A stretch of 64,000 bases of DNA from Norana najaformis (lineage: Eukaryota > Annelida > Clitellata > Crassiclitellata > Hormogastridae): NCBI GenBank assembly GCA_964023275.1, contig OZ029916.1:39867396-39931395 (forward strand). Direction: 5' to 3'. The notes under the pieces were generated by a model. It ran no database searches. It was not told the DNA's origin and saw only the letters and a list, made by a program, of their open reading frames with translations. Within the stretch, counting starts at the first letter, position 1; every line of letters starts with the position of its first letter. Shown piece after piece: positions 11,061 through 20,566 of this stretch. Made by a program: the position numbers and the translations under genes.

Positions 11061-14000
11061 ATCGCAAATGTGGTGTTCCCTTAAACCTGACTGTAAAGGG
11101 TGAGCACTTCACGAATGTTATTGAGATGCTAGTGAAATTCCGTGAATGTGGCTTCCTCTGCGATGCCATCCTGGTGGCAAAATGTGGCGGTGAGCTGAAG
11201 GCACACAGTGCCTTACTGGCTGCAGTCAGTCCTGTTTTCATGATGTACCTCGAGGAAGCACCTTCGACAAGACCCTACCATCTTTACTTTCCAGAGGTTG
11301 AACTCAACGTGTTGGAGATCGCCATACATTTTATTTACACAGGCCAGCTGTTGCTGCCTACAGTTTGCTCACAGATGGACCAATTGTCGATGATCTTCAA
11401 GAAACTATCAGACTTGGGTCTCAGCCTACAGAAGCTACTTGAATGTGAGATGACTTTTGTGAGGCTAGTTGTGATGTTTTTATTGCCACTTGCAAGCAGG
11501 TATTGTAACAGGTATTGTAATGTAATGTGATGACAGCACGTGAAAAGGTGATTAACTGGTTCGTATGAACGCCATCTGTCACCACTTTGCATGTAATCCC
11601 CAAACCACTACCATGTTGTTTTACCGCCACCATATTGGTCAAACTGTGGCTATGGCCAGTGGCATGACTTCAGATTTTAAACACACTATTGGATTAGTTA
11701 GAAAGATTTTCTAGACCTGTGGTTATTAAAGTGTTGGTTCATGAAGTTCATGGACGCTGGTCTGCAAAATAATCCTTAAAAAGTAGTAACTTTTCAACTT
11801 ACAGAAATTCATGATTTGCCATTAGTGGTCTCCAAGCAACAACAAAAGTTAATACCAGACCCTGGCTGAAAAAGTATCAGAACCACTGCTCTAGACCTCA
11901 ACCCATAAAGAATCAGGCCAAAGATCCAGTTGGACAGGTTAGCCTGAACCTCCATTGCCTCACGTGGATCACCAGAATAGAAGTTAGCAAGTTGGACCTT
12001 TTGTGGCAGACGATTCCAGATATGAGGAGCACAGCAGCTGAAAGCATGTGATCCCGCATTTGTCCTCAACCTCGGTTCTAGCAGCTAGCTGGTATCAGAA
12101 CACAGCAGATGGGGGGATATGGTGTTAGTTATTTTTATTATTGTTATTGTTATTATTGTTAACAGTAGGTACTTGAGTTCTGTAGCCCTTACAGCCTTGG
12201 CGGAACGTTATGGATTTGCCCAGTTGCATATACTTAATTAAGGCTTTTTCTTTTTATTTCTTGTTCTTGAAGGTTCAAAGTTTTTCTTGCTTTTCATTTT
12301 CTGTCCTCTTTCTGTTCTGTTCTTTTTATCTTTCCTAAATCGATCATCAGTTGGTGGCAGGGTAGTCCAGCAACTGTGACACACCGTAAATTGACTGAGT
12401 ATTTGGGTTTTGGTTTCAGAAATGTTAAGCAGACTCCAAATTCACCAAAAAACGTCAAAGTGGTAAGTTCTGGAGTGGAGTACAACGACCATGGGATGTT
12501 GTTTAAAGTTTCAACACAGAAGCAAAAGGCAACTGACGAATGGTCTGTGGATGCAATGCCTTCATCTGTGGGTAAATTTAATGAAGTGATGATCATTGAT
12601 CATGCTGTGGCTGGTGCTAGAGCAGCATTAACGACAACAAAGGGAGATTTTGAGGCAAATGGTCTGAGCGCTTTCCCAAGCAACGCTGTGGTTCCCACTG
12701 CCGCCGTTGCTACACAGTCAATTAAGAAACCAGCTTTTTCAGTTCTGAAGTCACTCCTTGGGAATCCGAAAACTCCCGTCGCAGATCGCCCATCTTCGAG
12801 CATTACTTTGCGAGAGCTCAAGGAGCTATCGACTGGTCTTCTGAAACCAGTCCTTGACCAGAATGTGGGGAAGATTCCCGTTTTGGATTCAGATAAATGT
12901 GGAACCCGTGAGGTGATTATCAGTGACTGCTGTGGACCAACCAACCAAGCCCAGGCAGAGAGTTTGAATCTGGAAAATTTGGCATCTGTTGAAGAGCCTC
13001 TGGGAATTGATGGTGTTGAACAGTCAAAGGACGTGGTTGATGTTGGTAGCCAGACATTCACCTGCGAATTCTGCAAGGAGCCAAATGCAAAGACATGTGC
13101 AGGAGAGTTTGAACTGTTGTGTCACAAGATCAGGTATCACTGGGACCTGTGCCAGGTGTGCAACTACTGTGGCCGCAGATTCGGTACGAAAAAGGGTCTC
13201 AAGCATCACATCAAGCATCACTTGGGAATCCGCCCACTACAACGGAGTAAAAAACACAGATGCGACGAATGTGGCTTGCAATTTGTCACGCCTACGCGAC
13301 TGAGGGCCCACAGATTGCGACACACGGGTGAGAAACCACACAAGTGTCTGGAGTGCGGAAAGCGTTTCACCCTTCGGTCGAACATGAGGCGACACCAGAT
13401 ACTTCACACTGGATATCGTCCATTCCTCTGCAATTTCTGTGGCAAGGGATTCACCCGAAAGAACTCGCTGAGCCACCACTTGAGCCAACACCACGTAGAC
13501 GCTTACGAACTCGAATGCACACTCTGCAGATGCAAGCTGAAGGACAAAGCCGACATGGAGAGACATGCTCACGAAGTGCATCAACTCAGCCAATCTGTTG
13601 AGCTTGACACAATAATGAAGAAACCGGAGACTCATCTGTGCGACTTGTGTGGAAAGAACTTCGTCTCGGCAGGCTCTCTACAACAGCACATAAAAGGACA
13701 CAGAAGGGACCCGGCCTGCTGTGAAATCTGTGGAAAGAAGTTCTCAAAGCTTTATGGGCTCCAGCTACACATAAAAGTGCACACTGGCGAGCGTCCATTC
13801 GTGTGCCATGTCTGCCAGAAGGGATTCATTCAAAAGACATCGCTTATAACACACCTTGCAACACATTCAGGAATCAAGCCCTTTGTCTGCATCATCTGTT
13901 CAAAGTTGTTTTCAAGTAAAGTCCAGCTGAAACATCACGTGATGATGCACAGCAGCGAAAAACCATTTAGGTGCAGAATCTGCAACAACCTGTTCACCTG

Positions 14001-14490
14001 CAGAAGCAGCCTCATGATTCACAATCAAAGCCATGCGGGCAATAAACCGTTCAAGTGCAGAATTTGCGACAGCCAGTTCACCTGCAAAAACAGTCTCGTG
14101 ATTCACAATCGAAGCCACTCGGGCGATAAACCTTTCGAGTGCAGAATTTGCAAGAAGCAGTTCGCAACAAAAAGCGCACTCACAATTCACATGCGAATAC
14201 ACACCGGCTTTAAGCCATACACCTGCACGGTTTGCGGAACATCATTCACACAAGGGCAGCACCTTCACCGCCATATGCGAACACACACCGGGGAAAAACC
14301 ATTTGTTTGCGAAATATGTAGCAAGAGCTACAAGAACAAAATTGATCTAAGATACCATTTCACGCGCTTTCACAAGATCAGTTTCAAGGGCAACACATTA
14401 AACTCACCGTTGGAGTATTTTGAAATCGATCAAAATGTCAAAGTACCTGACATACCCGTAGAGCACACCAGTATCGGTATTGTGTCTTGA
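11061..14490 (+). CDS. BTB domain and 15 C2H2 zinc-finger protein (paralogue B), no ATG of its own
   Basis: BTB exon 11061-11463 (AG|GC donor; alternative AGCAG|GTATTG at 11499/11500) and finger exon 12420-14490, ending at TGA 14488-14490. BTB signatures are LCDAILVAK, AHSALLAAVSPVF and IYTGQLLLP. There are 15 C2H2 fingers; the extra two sit in a block of near-identical units at about 13960-14215. Where gene A has AAAATGACTG, B has AAACCTGACTG, and the stop between acceptor and ATG is also gone, so the frame is open from the acceptor at 11060. With the THAP exon the CDS is 580+403+2071 = 3054 nt (1017 aa). Alternatives are a near-cognate CTG start at 11087, or ATG 11126 inside the BTB fold. 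No stops occur in over 2.4 kb, which argues for function. The tail NSPLEYFEID matches the paralogues. Confidence 0.85.
11717..11888. mobile_element. hAT-type MITE (172 bp) in gene B intron
   Basis: The ends are CTGTGGTTATTAAAG and, reversed, CAGTGGTTCTGATAC. They are flanked by 8-bp direct repeats TTCTAGAC (11709-11716) and CTCTAGAC (11889-11896), 7 of 8 identical. Eight-base target duplications and CAGTGGTT-like ends are typical of hAT elements. There is no coding capacity. Confidence 0.7.
11897..12110 (-). mobile_element. LINE C-terminal fragment, decayed
   Basis: The minus strand encodes TNAGSHAFSCCAPHIWNRLP, the conserved region after RT in CR1/L2-type LINEs (consensus like AFSxAAPxLWNxLP), with a frame slip nearby. 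The MITE at 11717-11888 abuts it. Confidence 0.55.
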
Positions 14491-14516
14491 TGATTGTCTC
14501 TCTGTAGTTATTTCAG

Positions 14517-14840
14517 GTCACAAATGTACTACTGACAATACTGCCGTTATGGTGGCAAAATGTGGCAGTTAGTTGAAGGCGCACAGAACCAAACTACAGT
14601 ATGTAGATGCGGTCAAACCCGTTTTCATGACAGCCCTCGGAGAGCTTTTCAGCAGGAATTCGCCTTCTCTGCTTTCCATTTCTGTCGATGATGCTGTTTC
14701 TAAACTGTCAGACTACATAAGTTGCATGTATTGTGGAGGAGTTCAAGCCTGAACTGGAAAACTGGTTCTGCACGGATGTTCCTGATGTTGCTTGGTTGCT
14801 GTAGTACAACTGTTTTGTTAGATTTCACATGTGATTATAG
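14517..14840 (+). pseudogene. Collapsed fourth BTB-ZF copy: BTB exon pieces joined to the 3' end of a finger exon
   Basis: Directly behind the gene B stop codon, a TTTCAG acceptor is followed by GTCACAAATGT, as at the start of gene A's BTB exon. Then come co-linear pieces of the BTB exon (GTGGCAAAATGTGGCAG with an in-frame TAG just after, GTTTTCATGACAGCCCTC, AAACTGTCAGACT). From about 14735 the text matches the last codons and 3'UTR of gene A (TTCAAGCCTGAACTGGAAAA, then TTCCTGATGTTGC). All fingers and the intron are missing. Stops and deletions make it non-functional. Confidence 0.75.
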
Positions 14841-15600
14841 CTGAGAAAGTTGAACAACGATGCATATAAGGAGGAGCAGTTTAATTCCAAGCTAGAGCAG
14901 TGAATTCAGTTTCAGTTAGGGTTGAGGCAGGGGAGGTGAGAGGACATCAATTTTGATACATTATTGATAACTTTAAGCAACTGAGTACTGAGTAATGGAT
15001 TAGGAAAAGAAACTTGGAGAGAAGGGTATGAAGAGTTGAGGTCATCAGCATAGACGTTAGTCGACTGAAGGGGACTCTATAAGATGGCTCGGCAGCGTAA
15101 GTGGATGGAATCTTGAAGAATGTAGTCTTAAAATAATTTTCTGAGTTTTATAAATTGAGCGTGTATGCTGCTTGTGGTGTCGTTTTGTTGAACTTGGAAA
15201 AACTCGTAAGCACGCCAAAATGTCTAATAGCACATTTGGCAGTATAACATGAATATGAAAACGCAGTCGGAAATATGGATCTCAGGTTTAATTCGGCTTT
15301 AGAAATTGACCCTATCTGGTGTCATCCTTGATATGATTCTCAGAAGTGGCAAAAATGGAAGTAACAAAAATGGTGTGATCTGTATGAATTGGACCCCTAG
15401 TGTCGAATCCTCGTCATGTAAGCTTACTTCATGAGGTGGCTGACGGGTAGAATACTCGTTCACACAACTTTAAGGTGATCACCATTTTTTAAGGGATAAG
15501 GTCATACAATTTATCACTTCCATGGAATCCCCTATTGCCACTTGCCTTTGACTTGGCGAGCTACTGCGAGGCGACCCCTATTAGTGTCACTTATTCTAAT
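14841..15600. other. 3' flank of the duplicated unit; no gene seen
   Basis: Includes 15135-15215, which matches the gene A 3' flank at 7378-7465. The remainder is unassigned non-coding DNA. Confidence 0.4.
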
Positions 15601-15800
15601 ACGGCAGCCTGTGTGTATTGCTGGGTGGCATATGGCGGCGACACCTGCTGAATGACGCAGCGATAAAGAAAAACCGCTCGTTGGCTACACTAAACGAGTT
15701 AATAGAATAACGGGATTATAATAGACGACATAATCATCGCGTTCAGTGTGACTGAGAGGTGAGAGCTTCAGGTTTCTCCGAGTTTATGTTTAGTACAAGA
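15600..15800 (+). promoter_or_regulatory. Candidate promoter of BTB-ZF gene C
   Basis: A CpG-containing patch with a YY1-like ATGGCGGC (15632-15639), parallel to the motif upstream of gene A. It lies 1.9 kb before the BTB exon of C, with a SINE and an LTR-like sequence between. No start site can be fixed. Confidence 0.25.
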
Positions 15801-15944
15801 AGTGTCAGTTCTGATGCGTTGTACAATTGCGTAAATGTAATGTAACAATGAAAGATTATTTGCTTTGATTTTACCTACGGCTAGATTTTGTACTTTGTGA
15901 AACACAGTGGACATTTGAGTATTTATATCATTCATGTTTTGGTG

Positions 15945-16215
15945 TACGGTGGCCGACTGGATAGAGCGCTCTGCTCGTAACGCGGTTAGTACAGTTGCCC
16001 AGAGCCATCGACTGATGTTTAGTCATTTGGTCATTAGTGGCGCTTAAGAAGTGCACAAATAATAATAATAACGGAGAAGGGTTCGAAGTTCCTCATAGGT
16101 GATGGCTGTGTATGGACCTTCAGCAAGTCCTTTACTGAGAATTGCTCAGCGCAATCGATTGATGCTTAGTCATTAGATAGTGTAGCTTAATAAATGCAGG
16201 AATAAATAATTTTGC
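15945..16215 (+). repeat. tRNA-derived SINE(s), two adjoining copies
   Basis: A tRNA-like head (GGCCGACTGGATAGAGCGC) is followed by a body with ATCGACTGATGTTTAGTCAT and GGCGCTTAAGAAGTGCA. A second partial copy (GGACCTTCAGCAAGTCC, then GATTGATGCTTAGTCAT) ends near AATAAATGCAGGAATAAAT. It is the same family as 51845-52030 and 10225-10392. Confidence 0.6.
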
Positions 16216-16684
16216 TTTTTATTTTTATATTATGTTAATAACGGCGGTCATATGAAATAATTGTGCGACTGTCTTACTTACTCATCCGATTGGATGGACC
16301 CGCGACATATATGTTCGCTTTGGTGTAGACGGGGATTTTCCTAACGCTCTTGTTAATATCATTTGTAAAATGTGGTTTGTTATGCGAGTTTTTAGAAACT
16401 CACCCCTGTTTTTCATTAATTTATGTTAGCTTTGGCTATGGAATAGTTGTTAGTTCTGTTCGAACTCCAGCTCGATGAATAAGGCTGCAGGAGCTTCGAG
16501 GTGGTGATGTGGAACTGTTGAAGGGTAATGTAATGTGTGAGCTCTGTCTTCTTTTATCTGCTACAGTCTTACAATACACAGTAGCCGCGACCGTACGTCA
16601 TACAATCTATTGTATGATTTCTCGTCAACTGACTAATATGATAACTCTTTACACAGGTGTCTATCTCTGGTGTTGTCACTGCCT

Positions 16685-17135
16685 TGTAACTAGTATTGTA
16701 ACATTAAATAAGTAAGTCGTCTACAACAACTACAAGATTCTTCAATAACGTATTCCAGTTTTTGAATCTACTGTAATCTTTGCATCACACACTTCTTCAG
16801 TACAAACACAGCTTCAACTTTTAATTTTCCAGCATCACTTATATACTTGTCGCAACTTCATAACTCTGCTCAATCACCAACTCTACAACTGCATACAAAT
16901 CAAACACGTGCTCATTACATAGGCAAATAAAAGCTTAAACAAACACAAAGACCCTGCCTCCTTGGCTCAATGTACTTGAACATAACAACCAATCGATAAG
17001 CGCCATATGTCTGTGCTCCACCCCTTTTCCAGCATAGAGCTCCCAAAGTAACAGTTATTTACATACGACAAGACAGACGACATTTGTATACCTGTCCATC
17101 AAGAACGTCACCTACCTGGCGTGCTTCCGTATACT
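16685..17135 (-). mobile_element. Possible solo LTR
   Basis: On the minus strand this AT-rich block starts TGTAGTATAC, carries a TATA-like AGTATATAAG and an ATTAAA signal, and ends near GTTACA. No convincing target duplication or internal retroviral coding sequence is seen, so this is a tentative call. An alternative is plain unique sequence. Confidence 0.25.
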
Positions 17136-17526
17136 ACAGCACACATCAAACCCCCTGCACTATGTCTCTGACATAGTGTAACACAAATTGTAATTTTATT
17201 GTTAATAAATATTGACAAGCATGTAGTTCTGCAGTTGAGTTGGGTACTTTAGTGAAATCGAGGAAGTGGCATGGCATATTACCCTTGGTATTCAAACATC
17301 ACTGGCAAGGGAATGACCCAATCTAGCTTCACATCGTATGGAGTAGGAATATAATTTTGACTCTAACACCAAGACCATGCGATAATATAGCCAGTGGGTG
17401 ATTAAATGTGCTTGGTGTATTCAACAGTGCTGTAAAAATTAAAATTCTTTACATAACTTGGTTGTTTATTTAATTACCTTGTTGCCTTTTTTGAAATTCT
17501 AGCCTGTCAACTCCTCTGTGTAAATA

Positions 17527-20500
17527 ATGGTAGTGGGCGAGCACTTTACAACAATTGCCGAGACACTAGTGAAATACCGTGAGCGCGGCTTCCTCTGCGA
17601 TGCCGTCCTGGTGGCAAAATGTGGCAGTGAGTTGAAGGCACACAGTGCCTTACTGGCTGCAGTCAGTCCCATTTTCATGACAGCCCTCGAAGGAGCATCT
17701 TCAACAGGACCCTACCATCTCTGCTTTCCAGAGGTTGAACTCGATGTGTTGGAGATTGCCGTACATTTCATTTATACGGGCAAGTTGTTATTGCCCACAG
17801 TCTACTCACAGATGGAGCAGCTCACCAAACTCTTTGCAAAGATGACTGAACTGGGACTTAATCTTCAGAAGCTGCACGGCTGTGAGATGACATTCGTCAG
17901 GCATGATTCAAAATTATTTAGCTACAATTTGTAAAGAATATTATTGTTTTTAGAGCATTATTTTTTTATTTAAACATCATTTATTTACAAACAGGATTAA
18001 GTTTATATTTTTACAGAAAAGAGACTCAGTGTAGTTGATTTGAAAGAAAAATGAAACTTTTGCTTTGTACTTTTTGTTAATTCTGGTCTGGCTAAATTGT
18101 GATCTCGTGATTTGTACAGCATCCAAAGAAAGCTAAGTTGCGGAAACCAGCTTATTCAAATGCTAAAAACTTGTTTTGTATTCAGGATGTGATGCCCCTT
18201 CATTGTGACATCTTCACCTAATTAAAATTTCATAAAGCAATGCTATTGAATCAAACATCAGTAACTGTGGTTATTAAGGTTATGAACCTGAGTCTGTACT
18301 GTTTCATGCAAAACTAGGAAAGGTAACAGTTGACTCGGCAACTGTGCAATAAGTTCTGTGATGCTTTATTTTTTCTCAAAACCCATTAGGATTTTAACCC
18401 TGAATGCTATGACTAAAGAACGATGATGATTTGGCTTTTCTGGTAATCCCACTAGGATTTTAACCCTAAATGCTGTGCCAAAAGCATGAGATTGCTTCTG
18501 GCCCACTTAATGTGACATTACACATCTGTTAATCTCTCATGCCTGAATGTTAATCTGAAGGTGTCTGTGATATACTTTGCAGGAAGATGACACGAGAGGA
18601 CAAGGAGGATACAAAGAAGGCTGCATGGGATTCCGAGGCTGACTATTCAGAAACTGAACACAACTACCACAGAAGTTCCAAAACAGACCGTAGAAAAGTA
18701 AATCCAACAAAGCTCACGTCTGAAACTAACCGTACAAGCGGAAGGGTCTCAACTGTGTCTCGGACTGAGGAGGTGACAATTATCAACCTCTCAAATGAAA
18801 GTGAAAATGAGTCTCCAAGATCTCCGAGAAGAGATGAGGACGAGGAAGCTGGTATTTCCAGAGCTCGTGAACTGTGCATTTCTCATGCAGCACAGCCTTC
18901 CATGAAGTCCAAGTTGAAGTCCAGGTTGAAGCTGCGAACAAAGCGATCCTCAGTTTCCATCCTAAAGCCTCTTGTTGGTAGTCTGAAGAAGGATGTCAGT
19001 GAGGCAGGCGCAACTGTGGAGTCTGGTGGAGATATCGGTAGTTTGAAGGCAACAGAAGTTGGCGGCAAAATGGAAGTAGTTGATAATGTTCCGGATCTAG
19101 GTAGTGTATTGTGCAACAAAAGCGAAATGAATGTCGACCTTGTGAAGGAGGAAGACCTGCACACTGCCGAGGAATCAGTTGGAAAGAGTTTGTCAAGTTC
19201 TTGTGATGTCGAAAGAAATGGATTAACAGAACTTAAGGAAGATCCGAACATCTACAAGTACGTTTGCGAATTCTGCGACGAAAAAGATCAAACCGAGTTC
19301 CGGACGGAGTATGAACTATCACGGCACAAAACAAAATTCCACTGGGACCAGTGCCACAGGTGCAAGACGTGTGGCCGCAAGTTCTGCTCACAGAAGGGCC
19401 TTCGAACGCACATGAAGCTGCACATGGGAACTCAATCCCTGCCACAACGCCGTAAGAAGTTCAAATGCACTGAGTGTGATCTGCTCTTCCATACGTCGGC
19501 TGCGCTTGATGGACACCGGTCAAAGCACACTGGTGAGAAACCGTGGGCATGTGAGACTTGCGGACAGCGCTTCACGATGCGCAGCAGCATGGAACGGCAC
19601 CAGCACCTGCACAGTGGTTACAAGCCATTCCTATGTGATTTCTGTGGCAAGGGCTTTGTGCAGAAGTGGAACCTTTCCGAGCACATGGTCAATGTGCACC
19701 GCGACGCTGAGCAGGAGTATGAGTGTGCACTCTGCGGCAGCCGGTTCAAGCACCGCTCGGAGATCGAGAAACACGCGCTAGAGGCGCACCAGCTGACTCA
19801 CCTCGAAGAGCTGAACGCGATGGTGAAGCAGTCAGAGGCGTACCTGTGTGATTTCTGTGGTAAGAACCTTCTGTCGGTCAAAGCACTCAAGATGCACATG
19901 AAAGTACACAGCGCCCGGCGTCCAAAGTGCGAGACATGTGACAAGACGTTTTCGTCCTACAGTGCCCTCTACATGCACCGGAAAATCCACAGTGGGGAAA
20001 AGCCATACGTTTGCGAGATCTGCCAGAAGGGATTCCGCCAGAAGCCGGCGTTCACGTCGCACGTAGCGACACACTCGCAAGTTCGTCCTTTTGTCTGTAT
20101 TGTCTGCTCGAAGTCATTTGCGAACAAGTCCCAGTTGAAACAGCACATGGTACTACACAGCGATGAAAAAGCCTTCAAATGCGGCATCTGCTACAAACAG
20201 TTTGCCACGAAGAGCTACTTTACGCTACACAACCGCATCCATACAGGCGACAAGCCACACACATGTAACGTATGTGGATTTGCATTCGCCGTAAAGCATC
20301 ACCTGAATCGCCACATGAGAGTCCACACTGGAGAGAAACCGTTCGTCTGTCAGATCTGTGATAAACGTTACAAGAATAACATTGACCTACGATATCACTA
20401 CACACGCTTTCACAAGCTGGACTTTGAACGGATAAGCATCAACAACAGATCGAAATACATCTTCAAGCTAGACCAGAGTTATGAACTGGCTGATGTTGCG

Positions 20501-20566
20501 AATGATTCGGAAACCAGCGTACTCAACCCCTCAGGATTTCAATCCACGTTTGAATTTGCTGGTTGA
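17527..20566 (+). CDS. BTB domain and 13 C2H2 zinc-finger protein (paralogue C)
   Basis: 785-aa predicted transcription factor. BTB exon 17527-17900 (LCDAVLVAK, AHSALLAAVSPIF, IYTGKLLLP) and finger exon 18583-20566, ending in TGA. The ATG at 17527 is preceded in frame by TAA, so this start is secure. Coding similarity to A and B stops exactly at an AG|GC at 17900/17901 (phase 2), supporting a GC-AG intron; a GT donor (TT|GTAAAG near 17932) is the alternative. The spacer has a strong SUMO-interaction-like EVTIINL followed by acidic residues, the conserved VSILKPLV, and a sumoylation consensus VKEE. There are thirteen C2H2 fingers, then the family tail (NNRSKYIFKLD). Codons and spacer are more diverged than between A and B, so C split off earlier. 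AATAAA signals lie near 20857 and 21227. Confidence 0.88.
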
